Shown in pieces: positions 1 through 10,246 of a DNA stretch of 64,000 nucleotides (the stretch's first letter is position 1; every line of letters starts with the position of its first letter). The stretch covers positions 2,170,001 to 2,234,000 of the forward strand of contig NZ_CP018091.1 in NCBI RefSeq assembly GCF_001885215.1, read 5' to 3'. Origin of the DNA: Synechococcus sp. SynAce01 (GTDB lineage Bacteria > Cyanobacteriota > Cyanobacteriia > PCC-6307 > Cyanobiaceae). Position numbers and translations under genes: made by a program. Below the pieces are notes generated by a model, which worked only from the letters and a program-made list of their open reading frames with translations, had not been told where the DNA came from and did not search any database.

Positions 1-1227
1 GGCAACGGCCGGCCGGAGGCCCAAGCCACGGTGCAGCGCGGCAACGAACGGGTGCTCAGGGCCCGCTTGGCCGATGCGGAGTTCTTCCTGGCGGCAGATC
101 GGGCCATCCCCAGCGCGCAACGCCGCTTGCAGCTGGCCAGCGTCACCTTCGCCGAAGGGTTGGGCAGCCTGCTGGAGCGGGCCGAGCGACTGGAGTGGCT
201 GGCTGGGTTGCTGCTCGAGCATCTCGCCCTGGCGGAGCCCGAAACGGCAGCGGCACGGCGGGCCGCCCACCTCTGCAAGCACGACCTCGTCAGCCAGATG
301 GTGGGCGAATTCCCCGAACTCCAGGGCGTGATGGGGGCCAAATACCTGCTGGCTGAAGGCGAATCCCGGCCGGTGGCCCTGGCCGTGCTGGAGCATTACC
401 TGCCGCGGGGAGCCGGTGATGCCTTACCCAGCTCCGAGGCCGGCGCCGTCGTCGCGCTTGCCGAGCGGCTTGAGTTGTTGCTCAGTGTCTATGCCAAGGG
501 TGATCGGCCCAGTGGCTCCTCCGATCCCTACGCCCTGCGGCGGGCAGGAAACGGGCTGGTGCAGATTCTCTGGGAGCGGGGCTGGGCCCTGGATCTGATC
601 GCGGTGTTGCGTCAGGCCACCGTGCAATGGCAGCAGCTGTTGCCGGCGCTGGGGATCGAGCCGGCGGCCCTGGCCACGGAGCTGGCTGAATTTCTGCGGT
701 TGCGGCTGATCAGCTTGCTCGAGGAGCGCGGTTTTGACGCCGACTTGGTCCAGGCCGTGGCCGGCAGCAGCGTGGCGGCCGAGCGCCTGCTGGCTGACCC
801 TGCCGATGCCCGCCAGCGGGTGGAACTGCTGGCCGAGCTCCGGGCCAGCGGGGCCCTGGCGCCAGTGCAGGCCGTGGTGCAGCGGGCCACTCGCCTGGCC
901 GAGCAGGCAGATCTGGCTGCAGGAATCCTCAGCCCTGCGGGTGTGGTCGACCCCAGCCTGTTCAGCGCCAGCAGTGAGCAGGCCATGCTGACGGTCCTCC
1001 AGACCCTGGAGCCCCTGGCCAATAGCTCCAGCTACGAAGCCCTGGCTTCCAGCCTGGCGGCAAGCTCAGGAGCCCTGGCGGCCTTCTTCGATGGCGACAG
1101 CAGCGTGATGGTGATGGCCGATGACCCGGCCATCCGCAGCAATCGTCTCAACCTGCTGGCCCTGCTGCGCAACCAGGCCCTGGTGCTCGCCGATTTCAGC
1201 CAACTGGCCAGCAAAGCCGGCAATTGA
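1..1227 (+). CDS. glyS: glycyl-tRNA synthetase beta subunit, 3' part
   Basis: The frame is open from base 1 and gives about 408 residues; the 5' half lies outside the window. This is the beta chain of the bacterial heterotetrameric glycyl-tRNA synthetase, which charges tRNA-Gly in the cytoplasm and contributes tRNA binding. The visible part covers the middle HD-like region and the C-terminal anticodon-binding region. The typical GlyS signature SSDPYALRRAGNG lies around 520-555. The stop codon sits in the loop of a long perfect inverted repeat (1201-1248), and chlP converges from the other side. The family assignment is secure from the signature and overall composition; the true start cannot be seen. 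Confidence 0.9.
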   Translation, partial: GNGRPEAQATVQRGNERVLRARLADAEFFLAADRAIPSAQRRLQLASVTFAEGLGSLLERAERLEWLAGLLLEHLALAEPETAAARRAAHLCKHDLVSQMVGEFPELQGVMGAKYLLAEGESRPVALAVLEHYLPRGAGDALPSSEAGAVVALAERLELLLSVYAKGDRPSGSSDPYALRRAGNGLVQILWERGWALDLIAVLRQATVQWQQLLPALGIEPAALATELAEFLRLRLISLLEERGFDADLVQAVAGSSVAAERLLADPADARQRVELLAELRASGALAPVQAVVQRATRLAEQADLAAGILSPAGVVDPSLFSASSEQAMLTVLQTLEPLANSSSYEALASSLAASSGALAAFFDGDSSVMVMADDPAIRSNRLNLLALLRNQALVLADFSQLASKAGN

Positions 1228-1248
1228 GCCGGCTTTGCTGGCCAGTTG
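1201..1248. repeat. perfect 21-bp inverted repeat at the glyS stop codon
   Basis: Bases 1201-1221 and 1228-1248 are exact reverse complements. The six-base loop AATTGA contains the TGA stop of glyS. The element lies between the convergent glyS and chlP genes and three bases from the chlP stop. Neither strand shows a T-run after the stem, so it is not a textbook intrinsic terminator, but it could act as a bidirectional RNA stabiliser or terminator. Confidence 0.85.
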
Positions 1249-1250
1249 GC

Positions 1251-2687
1251 TCAGGGCTTGCTCGCCAGGGCCGGTTCGCGCACCTGTTTGGTCATGTCCA
1301 CGGCTGATCCGGCTTTTGAATGGCCGGCAGCGGAGTTGCCGTTGGCAGTGGAGTGCACCTCGGGAGCATCAGCTGTGCCGGTGGCTGTGCCCGCGGCATT
1401 GGAGAGATGGAGCCGCTGGGCAGCCATCTCCTCCTCGGTTCTGACCGCGCTGGGCACGGGTTTATAGCCCTGGGGAGCGAGGGCGTGGCCACGCAGTACG
1501 GAAGCGAAGGTGAGCAGCGTCAGCTTGATCTGCTGCCAGGGATTCATCATCACCACCCGCTTGTAGAGGTAGCTGTCGAAGGTGAGGCGTTGAACATCCT
1601 TGTCATCGCACATCTCGACGAAGGCTTCTCTGGCGGCGTCGTTGCGATAAAAAATGTTCTGGAGAATTTCCAACACCTTGTAGGTGGCGCCGTACTGGCG
1701 ATCCCACTTCTTGATATAAACCTTGAGATCTTTCTCCGTAGGGATTGTGTTGCCGTTGGCGCTGGCCGCAACGATCTGCTCGGCGCACATCCGCCCACTC
1801 TTAGCGGCGAAATAAATGCCTTCCCCGGAGCTCTTGGTGACGTAGCCGGCGGCATCGCCCACCAACGCCATCCGGCCCACCACCCGCCGCGGACGGGGAT
1901 GCTCGGGAATCGGGTGCGCTTCCACCTTGATCACCTCGCCACCGAGCAAACGGTCGCTGGCCCTGGCGCGAACGCCCTTCTGCAGGCCCTTGATCAGGGA
2001 CTGGTTCTTCTGCATCGTGCCGGTACCCACGGCCACGTGGTCGTACTTGGGGAACACCCAGCCGTAGAAATCAGGGGACACATCGGTGCCCACATACATT
2101 TCGGCGAGGTCCTCGTAGTAGCTCATCTCCTCCTTGGGAAGCCGAATGCGCTCCTGGAAGGCGATCGCCATGTTGTAGTCACCTGCGTCCATGGCCTTGG
2201 CCACCCGGCTGTTGGCCCCGTCGGCGCCGACGATCAGATCCACCTCCAGGGTTTTGATCTCGCCGGTGGGGCCACCAGCGGAATAATCGGCGTATTGGAG
2301 GGTGTAAGGACCCTGGCGATTCTTGCCGGTGTCGATGCTCTGCACCAAACCGTTGACCAGCTTGGTTCCCAGGCTGGCGGCGCGGTCGCGCAGGAAGCCA
2401 TCCATGACTTCGCGCCGGCACATGCCGATGTATTCGTCTTGATTGCCGAGATGAATATCAACCTCGCGATTGGAGGGAGAGATCATTCGCATGTTGCGAA
2501 CCTTCCGGTCAATGATCGACTCGGGAAGATCGAACTCATCGACCATGCAAAGCGGAATGGCCCCACCGCAAGGCTTGGCATTGTCGAGCTTGCGCTCAAA
2601 CAGCCAGGTCTGAATGCCGGCCTTGGCCAGCACCTCAGCAGCACAGGATCCGCTCGGGCCGCCACCCACTACCGCGACTCGCAACAT
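1251..2687 (-). CDS. chlP: geranylgeranyl reductase ChlP
   Basis: A 478-residue flavoprotein that reduces the geranylgeranyl chain to phytyl for chlorophyll a and tocopherol synthesis at the membrane. The N-terminal dinucleotide-binding motif VVGGGPSGSCAAEVLAKAG is clear, followed by the CGGAIPLCMVDEF segment usual for ChlP. A second FAD motif, ALVGDAAGYVTKSSGEG, lies in the middle. After the usual end of the enzyme there is a tail of about 55 residues rich in Ala, Thr, Gly and Asn. The gene starts at an ATG and is divergent from the M15 peptidase gene. Confidence 0.95.
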   Translation of the reverse strand: MLRVAVVGGGPSGSCAAEVLAKAGIQTWLFERKLDNAKPCGGAIPLCMVDEFDLPESIIDRKVRNMRMISPSNREVDIHLGNQDEYIGMCRREVMDGFLRDRAASLGTKLVNGLVQSIDTGKNRQGPYTLQYADYSAGGPTGEIKTLEVDLIVGADGANSRVAKAMDAGDYNMAIAFQERIRLPKEEMSYYEDLAEMYVGTDVSPDFYGWVFPKYDHVAVGTGTMQKNQSLIKGLQKGVRARASDRLLGGEVIKVEAHPIPEHPRPRRVVGRMALVGDAAGYVTKSSGEGIYFAAKSGRMCAEQIVAASANGNTIPTEKDLKVYIKKWDRQYGATYKVLEILQNIFYRNDAAREAFVEMCDDKDVQRLTFDSYLYKRVVMMNPWQQIKLTLLTFASVLRGHALAPQGYKPVPSAVRTEEEMAAQRLHLSNAAGTATGTADAPEVHSTANGNSAAGHSKAGSAVDMTKQVREPALASKP

Positions 2688-2806
2688 CTTGAAACCTGCT
2701 CCGCTGGAACGATCTTGAGCCCGAAGCTAACACCGTTAGAGGCCTCTGCGTTGATCCTTCGCCAGGGCGCCTCTACGATTGTTTCGAAGCTTGTTGGAGA
2801 GGGTGC

Positions 2807-3568
2807 GTGCCACCGCGAGTGCCGCCCCGTTCACTGTTCCGGGACTCGACAAAGGAGATCCCCGATGACATCCCGCTCGCCCGGCGCAGCGCCCGGCCAG
2901 CCCTGGTGTCCTCGCGGCGCTGGCCGTTCCTGCTCGCTGCTGCCCTTGGCCTGGCCACGCTGACGGCGGTGCTGGCCCTCTCCTTTCCCCAGGTCCTTGG
3001 TCAGCGCAGCACGGACCCCATGGCCGGCATCGAGGCGCGCCCCAGCCCCGATGGCCGGCTGCTGGGGCATTACCCCTATCTCGAAGCGACGCCGGAGAGA
3101 TTGGTCAGCGTCGCGCCCGGACTGCGGTTGCATGTCGATGCGGCCGAATCCCTGCTGGCGATGAAGCGCGATGCCGCCGCCGCCGGCGTTGATCTGCGGC
3201 TGCTGAGTGCCTTCCGTGACGTTGAGTTGCAGAAAGCCATCTTCTTTGAGGTGAAATCAGAGCGCAATCAGAGCGCTTCAGAGCGGGCCAAGGTGAGCGC
3301 TCCACCTGGATTTTCGGAGCACAGCACGGGCTTTGCGGTGGATCTGGGTGATGGCAGCCGGCCGGAAACGAACCTGAAGGACGTCTTCGATCGCACACCG
3401 GCCTTTCTCTGGCTGGAGCGCAACGCCAACCGTTATCACTTCAAACTCTCCTTCCCGCAAGGCAACGACCAAGGGGTCAGCTATGAGCCGTGGCACTGGC
3501 GCTTCGAGGGATCAGCCGAAGCTCTCAAGCTGTTTGAAACGACCCGGCAAGCAGCTGAGATAAGGTGA
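2807..3568 (+). CDS. M15-family D,D-carboxypeptidase, membrane-anchored
   Basis: The 253-residue frame has a cytosolic N-terminus, one hydrophobic segment (residues about 39-62) and a VanY/DacB-type M15 domain. Zinc and catalytic residues are present: [13 protein letters not shown] supplies His172 and Asp179, and EPWHW supplies Glu227 and His230. The family cleaves the terminal D-Ala of peptidoglycan stem peptides, here on the periplasmic side. The start is uncertain. GTG at 2807 gives the longest frame, with in-frame GTG codons further in and no ATG ahead of the membrane segment. Confidence 0.85.
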   Translation: MPPRVPPRSLFRDSTKEIPDDIPLARRSARPALVSSRRWPFLLAAALGLATLTAVLALSFPQVLGQRSTDPMAGIEARPSPDGRLLGHYPYLEATPERLVSVAPGLRLHVDAAESLLAMKRDAAAAGVDLRLLSAFRDVELQKAIFFEVKSERNQSASERAKVSAPPGFSEHSTGFAVDLGDGSRPETNLKDVFDRTPAFLWLERNANRYHFKLSFPQGNDQGVSYEPWHWRFEGSAEALKLFETTRQAAEIR

Positions 3569-3588
3569 TCAATTGACCCGGCCGCTGT

Positions 3589-5397
3589 ATGAGCGCCCCA
3601 GCTAAGCGCGCACCGATTCGCAATATCGCGATCATTGCCCACGTTGACCACGGCAAAACAACTCTGGTCGATGCCCTGTTGCAGCAGTCGGGCATCTTCC
3701 GTGACGGTGAGGCCGTTCCCACCTGCGTGATGGACTCCAACGACCTGGAGCGGGAGCGGGGGATCACCATCCTCTCCAAGAACACGGCCGTCACCTACGG
3801 CGATACGCGCATCAATATCGTTGACACCCCTGGTCACTCTGACTTCGGCGGAGAAGTGGAGCGGGTCCTCGGCATGGTCGATGGGGCCCTGTTGATCGTC
3901 GATGCCAACGAGGGGCCGATGCCCCAGACCCGCTTCGTGCTGCGCAAGGCCCTGGAGCAAGGCCTGCGGCCGATTGTGTTCATCAACAAGATCGATCGGG
4001 CGCGGGTCGACCCCGAGCAGGCGGTCGACAAGGTTCTCGATCTCTTTCTGGAGCTCGGCGCCGACGACGACCAGTGCGACTTCCCCTATCTGTTCGGCAG
4101 CGGCATGGGCGGATTCGCCAAGCCGGACATGGCGACTGAAAGCGACAACATGAAGCCGCTGTTCGACGCGATCCTGCGCCATGTGCCGCCCCCGGTTGGG
4201 GATGTGGACAAGCCACTGCAGCTGCAGGTCACCACGCTCGACTACTCCGATTTTCTCGGTCGCATCGTCATCGGCCGCGTCCATAACGGTGTGATCCGCT
4301 CTGGCCAGACCGCCTCACTGATTCGTGAAGACGGCAGCATCAAGCGCTGCCGGATCAGCAAGCTGCTGGGCTTCGAAGGCCTGCAACGGGTCGAGATCGC
4401 CGAAGCCAGCGCCGGTGATCTGGTGGCTGTGGCCGGCTTTGACGAGGTCAACATCGGCGAAACGGTCGCCTGCCCCGACCATCCCGAGGCCCTGCCGTTG
4501 ATCCGGGTGGACGAACCCACCCTGCAGATGACCTTTGTCATCAACGATTCACCGTTTGCCGGTAAAGAAGGCAAATTCGTGACCAGCCGTCAGTTGCGCG
4601 ACAGGCTCCAGCGGGAGCTGCTCACCAACGTGGCCCTGCGGGTGGAAGACACCGACTCCCCGGATCGCTTCGCCGTCAGTGGCCGCGGTGAACTTCACCT
4701 GGGCATCCTGATCGAAACGATGCGGCGCGAAGGCTTCGAGTTCCAGGTGTCCCAGCCCAAGGTGATCTTCCGCACCATCGATGGCACCCCCTGCGAACCG
4801 GTCGAAACCCTGGTGATGGATGTGCCTGAGGCCGCTGTCGGCAACTGCATCGAGAAGCTCGGCATGCGCAAGGGCGAGATGCAGAACATGGAAACAGGCG
4901 CCGACGGCCGAACCCAGCTGGAATTTGTCGTGCCGGCCCGTGGTCTGATCGGCTTCCGTGGTGAGTTCGTGCGGGCCACCCGCGGTGACGGGATCATGAG
5001 CCACTCCTTCTTTGAATACCGTCCGATGCAGGGCGAGTTCGAAACCCGCCGCAATGGCGTGCTGATCGCCTACGAGGAAGGAACCGCCACGTTCTATGCC
5101 CTCAAGGGCGCCGAAGACCGGGGACAGTTCTTCATCACCCCTGGCACCAAGGTGTACAAGGGAATGATCGTGGGCGAGCACAGCCGCCCGCCCGACCTCG
5201 AACTCAATGTCTGCAAGGCCAAGCAGGTCACCAACATCCGCTCGGCTGGCGCTGAAGTGCTCGACACGCTGCAATCTCCAATCCAGATGACCCTGGAGCG
5301 CGCCCTGGAGTACATCGGCCCCGACGAATTGCTCGAGGTCACCCCCGAGTCGATCCGGCTGCGCAAGCTGGCCATGAAGAAGCCAGCCAAGCGATGA
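3589..5397 (+). CDS. typA: translational GTPase TypA/BipA
   Basis: A 602-residue ribosome-associated GTPase of the EF-G superfamily, linked to stress response and 50S assembly. The G1 motif AHVDHGKTT lies at residues 18-26, followed by DTPGH and NKID, then the EF-G-like domains III and V and the BipA-specific C-terminal domain. Length is normal. The start is ATG at 3589, 20 bases after the peptidase stop. The last four bases overlap the next gene (ATGA), so typA and the DUF309 gene are likely co-transcribed. Confidence 0.97.
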   Translation: MSAPAKRAPIRNIAIIAHVDHGKTTLVDALLQQSGIFRDGEAVPTCVMDSNDLERERGITILSKNTAVTYGDTRINIVDTPGHSDFGGEVERVLGMVDGALLIVDANEGPMPQTRFVLRKALEQGLRPIVFINKIDRARVDPEQAVDKVLDLFLELGADDDQCDFPYLFGSGMGGFAKPDMATESDNMKPLFDAILRHVPPPVGDVDKPLQLQVTTLDYSDFLGRIVIGRVHNGVIRSGQTASLIREDGSIKRCRISKLLGFEGLQRVEIAEASAGDLVAVAGFDEVNIGETVACPDHPEALPLIRVDEPTLQMTFVINDSPFAGKEGKFVTSRQLRDRLQRELLTNVALRVEDTDSPDRFAVSGRGELHLGILIETMRREGFEFQVSQPKVIFRTIDGTPCEPVETLVMDVPEAAVGNCIEKLGMRKGEMQNMETGADGRTQLEFVVPARGLIGFRGEFVRATRGDGIMSHSFFEYRPMQGEFETRRNGVLIAYEEGTATFYALKGAEDRGQFFITPGTKVYKGMIVGEHSRPPDLELNVCKAKQVTNIRSAGAEVLDTLQSPIQMTLERALEYIGPDELLEVTPESIRLRKLAMKKPAKR

Positions 5398-5771
5398 GCC
5401 AGGAACTGGGAGCTGATCCCCGTTTCCTGGCCGCTGTGGCCCTCTTCAACTCCGGCGATTGGTATCCCTGCCATGACGGGTTCGAGGAGCTCTGGCACCA
5501 GACCCTCGGCCCCGATCGGGATGTCCTGCAGAGCTTTCTGCAGATCGCCGTCGCCCACCTACACCTCGAGCGTGGCAATCGCCGCGGGGCCACCTTGTTA
5601 CTGGGAGAGGGGCTCGGTCGCCTGGCCCCTTTCCCCGCTGTTTGCCTCGGTCTCAACCTCGCCCCGCTGCGGGATCAGGTTCGTGACCGCTTGCAGTGCC
5701 TGCAGGGCAACGGAAACCCCCAAGACCTGCCCCTGCCCCAGTTGCAGCCAATCACATCCCTGGGTGGGTGA
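5394..5771 (+). CDS. DUF309 domain protein
   Basis: A 125-residue protein whose start overlaps the typA stop by ATGA, indicating translational coupling. It carries the DUF309 signature: a Phe-Asn-x-Gly-x-Tyr/Trp run followed by CHDGFEELW and a helix containing QIAVAHLH. The domain is a small all-helical unit common in cyanobacteria and plastids, and its biochemical role is not established. The C-terminal 25 residues are proline-rich and not part of the domain. Confidence 0.85.
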   Translation: MSQELGADPRFLAAVALFNSGDWYPCHDGFEELWHQTLGPDRDVLQSFLQIAVAHLHLERGNRRGATLLLGEGLGRLAPFPAVCLGLNLAPLRDQVRDRLQCLQGNGNPQDLPLPQLQPITSLGG

Positions 5772-5871
5772 GGTCCGGCTGTGATCTGTAGATTGGTCCT
5801 GATCTGGGGCGAGCGCTGGGCCTGGCCGCGATCACCACGCACACCCCTGCTTCCCAGTTTTGCTCCCCTTC

Positions 5872-6375
5872 ATGCGGAACCCTGAGCGGACCATTCCGGC
5901 TCAGATGACCCGCTGGCCAGCGCCGCGCAGCTTGCGCTTTGCACTGCCACTGGGCCTGTTGCTGCTCGCCGCCTTCTCGCCTCCCGTCCCGGCCAGGGGC
6001 CAGAACCCTGGCGTGGCGACCGCGCCGCCAGCGGCTGCCCCCACCGGCCTGCTCACGATTGAATCCGACAGCCAGAAGGCCGACAACGTCACAGGGGTGA
6101 TCACGGCGATCGGCAATGTGCGGATTCTTTATCCCGATCGGCGCCTGGTGGCCACCTCCCGCCAGGCCCAATACTTCACCAACGAAGGTCGCATCGTGCT
6201 GAGCGGCGATGTGGATGTGGTGCAGGAAGGCGGAAATCTGCTGCGGGCTGAACGGGTGATCTACATGGTCGACAGCGAGCAGGTGCTGGCCCAGCCCAGC
6301 AATGGTCAACAGGTGTTCAGCCAACTGCGCCTCCAGGAGACCCTGCCGGCGGCTGCCCCCTCCCTGCCGCGATGA
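5872..6375 (+). CDS. lptA: LptA/OstA-like periplasmic LPS transport protein
   Basis: About 167 residues from ATG 5872; a TTG at 5860 and an ATG at 5905 are other options. A hydrophobic signal segment (RFALPLGLLLLAAF) is followed by an OstA/LptA beta-jellyroll region with the usual pattern of GNVRILYPDRRLVA and LSGDVDVVQEGGNLL. LptA bridges the inner-membrane LPS extractor to the outer membrane. The stop overlaps the lptB start by ATGA, and lptF/G follows, so the operon context supports the call. Confidence 0.88.
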   Translation: MRNPERTIPAQMTRWPAPRSLRFALPLGLLLLAAFSPPVPARGQNPGVATAPPAAAPTGLLTIESDSQKADNVTGVITAIGNVRILYPDRRLVATSRQAQYFTNEGRIVLSGDVDVVQEGGNLLRAERVIYMVDSEQVLAQPSNGQQVFSQLRLQETLPAAAPSLPR

Positions 6376-7100
6376 GCCTCACGCTCGAAGACGTGGCCCT
6401 CAGCCTGGGCGGGCGCCCCCTGGTCAAAGGTGTGAGCCTGGAGCTCAATCCCGGCGAAGTGGTGGGGCTGCTTGGGCCCAATGGCGCCGGTAAGACCACC
6501 ACCTTTAATTTGGTGACAGGCCAGCTGAAACCCGATCGCGGCAGGGTCGTGCTCGATGGCAAGAATGTGGAAGGACTGGCCATGCCGCAGCGGGCGCGCC
6601 TGGGCATCGGCTACCTGCCCCAGGAACCCAGCGTCTTTCGCCAGCTCACGGTCCGTCAGAACCTGCAGCTGGCCCTCCAGGAAAGCGGGGCACCGATGGC
6701 CCAGCGCCGGGAGCGCCTGGACCAGCTGATCGATGAGTTCCACCTCGGCCCCTTCCAGCAACGGCAGGGTTTTCAGCTCTCCGGCGGCGAGCGTCGCCGC
6801 TGTGAGGTGGCCAGAGCCCTGGCGGTGGGTCCCAAGGGGCCCCGCTACCTGCTGCTGGATGAACCGTTTGCGGGCGTTGATCCTCTCGCTGTTGCCGATC
6901 TGCAGGCGTTGATCAGCAAGCTGAAGGAACGATCGATGGGATTGCTGATCACCGATCACAACGTGCGCGAAACCCTGGCGATCACCGATCGGGCCTACAT
7001 CCTTACCGAAGGCAGCATTCTTGCCGCCGGTCGCTCCAACGAAGTGGCGGACAATCCCCTGGTCCGCCGCCACTACCTCGGTGACGCCTTTCAGCTATGA
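6372..7100 (+). CDS. lptB: LPS export ABC transporter ATP-binding protein
   Basis: A 242-residue ABC ATPase that powers LPS extraction from the inner membrane together with the LptF/G permease. Walker A GPNGAGKTT lies at residues 35-43, the signature is LSGGERRRCEVARAL and Walker B is YLLLDEPFAGVD. The length fits LptB, and the position between lptA and the permease (both four-base overlaps) separates it from other ABC ATPases. Confidence 0.95.
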   Translation: MSLTLEDVALSLGGRPLVKGVSLELNPGEVVGLLGPNGAGKTTTFNLVTGQLKPDRGRVVLDGKNVEGLAMPQRARLGIGYLPQEPSVFRQLTVRQNLQLALQESGAPMAQRRERLDQLIDEFHLGPFQQRQGFQLSGGERRRCEVARALAVGPKGPRYLLLDEPFAGVDPLAVADLQALISKLKERSMGLLITDHNVRETLAITDRAYILTEGSILAAGRSNEVADNPLVRRHYLGDAFQL

Positions 7101-8287
7101 ACATCAGCTTGGCCATCGGCCGGCCGGCCCGTCAATTGGGGATCCAGCTGCAGCGACTGCCGCTGATGGATCGCTGGCTGGTCGGCGAACTCGTCGGTCC
7201 GCTGCTCTTTGGTATTGCCGCCTTCACGGCCGTCTCGTTGTCGGTGGGGGTGGTCTTCGAGCTGGTGCGCCGGGTGGCGGAATCCGGGTTGCCAGTGGCA
7301 GCCGCCATGCAGGTGTTAGGGCTGCGCATGCCCGGATTCCTGGTGCTGTCGTTTCCGATGGCAACCTTGATGGCCACCTTGCTGGCCTACAGCAGCCTGT
7401 CGAGCAACGGCGAACTCAAAGCCTTGCGCAGCCTGGGTGTGAGCACCTGGCGGATGGTGGTTCCAGCCCTGCTGGTGGCGGTGCTGATGAGCCTGATCAC
7501 CTTCCTGTTCAACGACCTGATCGTGCCGAATGCCAACCTCCAGGCGACCGACACGCTCCGTCAGGCGCTGGGCAAGTCAGTGGCGGCGGAGACGGGAAGC
7601 AACATCATCTATTCCCGCTTCAGCCGCAGGCAAAAGGCCGATGAGGAAGGGGAGAGCGAACGCTACCTCTCGCAACTCTTTTATTCCCGCCAGTTCAGGG
7701 ATGGTGAGATGAAAGATGTCACCGTGCTCGATTTCAGCCGCGACAGCGGAACCCAGATCCTCAGTGCCGATCGTGCCGTCTGGAGTGAGGCCGAAGGGAT
7801 GTGGGAATTTCTTGACGGCAAGATCGTGCTGGTGGGGCAGGGTGACCAGGCCACCACTTCGGCCCGCTTCAACAACTACCTCTATCCCCTCGATCAGGGG
7901 CCGATGAAGCTGGCCGAACTACCAAAAGATGCCGCCAGCATGACGGTAGCCCAGGCGATCAGTGCGGAGAAACTGCTGAGCGAAGCGGGTGATCGCAAAG
8001 AAGCCAGGCGCCTGCGGGTGCGGATCCAGGAGAAATTCGCCTTCCCGGCCATCTGTGTTGTGTTCGGGCTGATCGGCAGCAGCCTCGGGGTCAGGCCGGC
8101 TGGTCGAACCAGTCGCAGTCAGGGGTTTGGCATCAGCGTCCTGCTGATCTTCTCCTACTACCTGATGTCCTTCATCTTCAGTTCGCTTGGGGTCAAGGGA
8201 ACGGTGGGACCGTTCCTGGCGGCCTGGGCCCCGGTGCTGATCGGCCTGGCGATTGGCCTGGTGATGTTGCGCCAGGCCAGTCGCTGA
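7097..8287 (+). CDS. LptF/LptG family permease
   Basis: A 396-residue membrane protein with the LptF/G layout: three N-terminal transmembrane helices after residue 30, a large periplasmic beta-jellyroll domain in the middle, and three C-terminal helices. It forms the membrane channel of the LPS exporter with LptB, and its start overlaps lptB (ATGA). Only one permease gene is seen here, whereas Enterobacteria have lptF and lptG. A homodimer, or a second gene elsewhere, would be needed. Confidence 0.93.
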   Translation: MNISLAIGRPARQLGIQLQRLPLMDRWLVGELVGPLLFGIAAFTAVSLSVGVVFELVRRVAESGLPVAAAMQVLGLRMPGFLVLSFPMATLMATLLAYSSLSSNGELKALRSLGVSTWRMVVPALLVAVLMSLITFLFNDLIVPNANLQATDTLRQALGKSVAAETGSNIIYSRFSRRQKADEEGESERYLSQLFYSRQFRDGEMKDVTVLDFSRDSGTQILSADRAVWSEAEGMWEFLDGKIVLVGQGDQATTSARFNNYLYPLDQGPMKLAELPKDAASMTVAQAISAEKLLSEAGDRKEARRLRVRIQEKFAFPAICVVFGLIGSSLGVRPAGRTSRSQGFGISVLLIFSYYLMSFIFSSLGVKGTVGPFLAAWAPVLIGLAIGLVMLRQASR

Positions 8288-8310
8288 GGCGGGGTCAGCG
8301 GGCAGACTGG

Positions 8311-9261
8311 TTGAAACCTGTTGGCTTCTTCGACGTGCTGGCTGCCGTGAATGACCCGGTCCTCGCCCTTGGCCTCCTGGCCTTTGGGCTATTGCTGGTT
8401 GCCCTGCCGCTGGCCTTCTGGAGTGTGAGTGGGGAAGCCACCCGCAGTGTCACGGCCGTGCGCCTGTTGGTGGCGGCCGCGAATCTGAGCCTTACGGCCC
8501 AGCTCACCCTGCGCTGGTGGGAATCGGGCCATTTCCCGATCAGCAATCTCTACGAGTCGCTCTGCTTCCTGGCCTGGGCCTGCACGCTCACCCAGCTGCT
8601 GGTGGAGCGCTCCTGGCCCTCACCGCTGGTGCCAGCTGCCGCCACGCCGATGGGACTGGGCTGCCTCGCCTTCGCCAGCTTCGCTCTGCCTGATCGGCTG
8701 CAGCAAGCGGCACCTCTGGTGCCGGCGTTGCGCTCCAGCTGGCTGGTGATGCACGTCAGCGTGATCATGGTGAGCTATGCCGCCTTGCTGGTCGGCTCGC
8801 TGCTCTCCCTGGCGGTGCTGTTCACCGATCGCGACCAGGCCCTGCAACTGCGCAGCAGCTCGATCGGCAGCGGTGGTTTCCGCCAGGCCAAGCTGGCCAC
8901 CAGCGGCGGCGATCTCCAGCTGAGCAGCGTGGCGATCGGCATCAACGAGCAACTCGACAGCCTCAGCTATCGCACGATCACCGTTGGCTTTCTGCTGCTG
9001 TCCGTTGGGCTGGTGAGCGGCGCGGTCTGGGCCAACGAGGCCTGGGGCAGCTGGTGGAGCTGGGACCCGAAAGAAACCTGGGCCCTGATCTGCTGGCTCG
9101 TCTATGCGGCCTATCTGCACACGCGCCTGAGCCGTGGCTGGCAGGGCCGGCGCCCGGCGCTGGTGGCGGTGGCAGGACTGGTGGTGATCGTGGTCTGCTA
9201 CATCGGCGTCAACCTTCTCGGCATCGGCCTGCACAGCTATGGCTGGTTCCTCGGGGCTTGA
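8311..9261 (+). CDS. ccsA: cytochrome c biogenesis protein CcsA (system II)
   Basis: A 316-residue polytopic protein carrying the tryptophan-rich haem-handling motif [13 protein letters not shown] near residue 248, diagnostic for CcsA/Ycf5. It moves haem across the thylakoid or plasma membrane and attaches it to c-type apocytochromes with CcsB, which is not in the window. A TTG start at 8311 gives the longest frame; GTG at 8335 is an alternative. It lies 23 bases after the LPS permease gene. Confidence 0.93.
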   Translation: MKPVGFFDVLAAVNDPVLALGLLAFGLLLVALPLAFWSVSGEATRSVTAVRLLVAAANLSLTAQLTLRWWESGHFPISNLYESLCFLAWACTLTQLLVERSWPSPLVPAAATPMGLGCLAFASFALPDRLQQAAPLVPALRSSWLVMHVSVIMVSYAALLVGSLLSLAVLFTDRDQALQLRSSSIGSGGFRQAKLATSGGDLQLSSVAIGINEQLDSLSYRTITVGFLLLSVGLVSGAVWANEAWGSWWSWDPKETWALICWLVYAAYLHTRLSRGWQGRRPALVAVAGLVVIVVCYIGVNLLGIGLHSYGWFLGA

Positions 9262-9316
9262 GCCCAGGCCGGCGAATGATGACAATCGGTGACCATCCAT
9301 CCTGGCCGGTTTCCAT

Positions 9317-9356
9317 AAAAAAACTGCCGATCAACCCATCGGGGGCTGATCGGCAG
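9317..9356 (-). terminator. intrinsic terminator of rpe
   Basis: Read on the minus strand, a perfect 10-bp stem (9347-9356 pairing with 9324-9333) with a 13-base loop is followed directly by seven U residues (A-run 9317-9323 on the plus strand). It begins 22 bases after the rpe stop. The plus strand has no T-run after the stem, so it serves rpe and not ccsA. Confidence 0.9.
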
Positions 9357-9378
9357 AGCGGGTGGTCAGGGGCGCAGC

Positions 9379-10059
9379 TCAGACAAGCAGGGCTTCGCGG
9401 CGGCTGTTGCGGATGCCGCTGATCGCTTCGCGGTAGTCGGGCTGGTTGAACACCCCAGAGCCCGAAACGATCGCATTGGCGCCCACTTCGATCACCTGCC
9501 AGGCGTTGCCAGCCTTGAGGCCGCCATCCACTTCGATCCAGGGATCAAGGCCGCGCTCATCGCACATCCGCCTGAGACGGCGCACCTTCTCAACCGCTGA
9601 GGGGATAAAGCTCTGGCCGCCAAAGCCGGGGTTCACGCTCATGATCAGGACGAGATCGCAGAGCTCCAGGCAGTACTCCAGGGTGTCGAGCGAGGTGCCG
9701 GGGTTGAGCACGGCTCCGGCCTTTTTGCCGAGATCCTTGATCTGGCCCAGGTTGCGGTGCAGGTGCGGGCAGGCTTCAACCTGCACATAGATGTGATCGG
9801 CTCCCGCCTTGGCGAAATCCGCCACATACTTCTCGGGCTCGACGATCATCAGGTGCACATCGAGCGGCTTGGCGGTCACAGGCCGCAGCGCTTCGACGAT
9901 CAGTGGGCCGATCGTGATGTTGGGAACGAATCGGCCGTCCATCACGTCCACGTGGATCCAGTCGGCTCCCGCCTCATCGACGGCGCGCACCTCATCTCCG
10001 AGGCGGGCGAAATCAGCGGAAAGGATCGAAGGGGCGATCACCAGAGGCTTCGTGCTCAT
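9379..10059 (-). CDS. rpe: ribulose-phosphate 3-epimerase
   Basis: A 226-residue TIM-barrel enzyme interconverting ribulose-5-P and xylulose-5-P in the Calvin and pentose phosphate cycles. Family motifs are [30 protein letters not shown] and [13 protein letters not shown], including the metal-ligand His and Asp residues. ATG at 10059 is preferred over an upstream GTG at 10071 because homologues begin just before the APSIL strand. It is divergent from glpX, sharing a 187-base intergenic region, and is followed by a strong terminator. Confidence 0.96.
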   Translation of the reverse strand: MSTKPLVIAPSILSADFARLGDEVRAVDEAGADWIHVDVMDGRFVPNITIGPLIVEALRPVTAKPLDVHLMIVEPEKYVADFAKAGADHIYVQVEACPHLHRNLGQIKDLGKKAGAVLNPGTSLDTLEYCLELCDLVLIMSVNPGFGGQSFIPSAVEKVRRLRRMCDERGLDPWIEVDGGLKAGNAWQVIEVGANAIVSGSGVFNQPDYREAISGIRNSRREALLV

Positions 10060-10246
10060 GGTTGGGGCCACCGGGGCGGAGGGTGCTCAGCGATTGTAGG
10101 AATCGGCCGGAACGCCTCGCCCCGGACGCCGGGACCAAGCCAATCGGCGCTGATAGAGTATCGATTGCTTCAACCCTGAAAGGCCTTGCGGCAGCTGACC
10201 TGCCGGTCTTTCCCTTGTTGCGCTCTCTCCCCCCTGCCAGACCCAC

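Noticed and set aside
1320-2963. 547-codon plus-strand frame opposite chlP
   Set aside because: Antisense to a complete chlP with clear motifs; composition is rich in His, Gly and Leu without recognisable domains.
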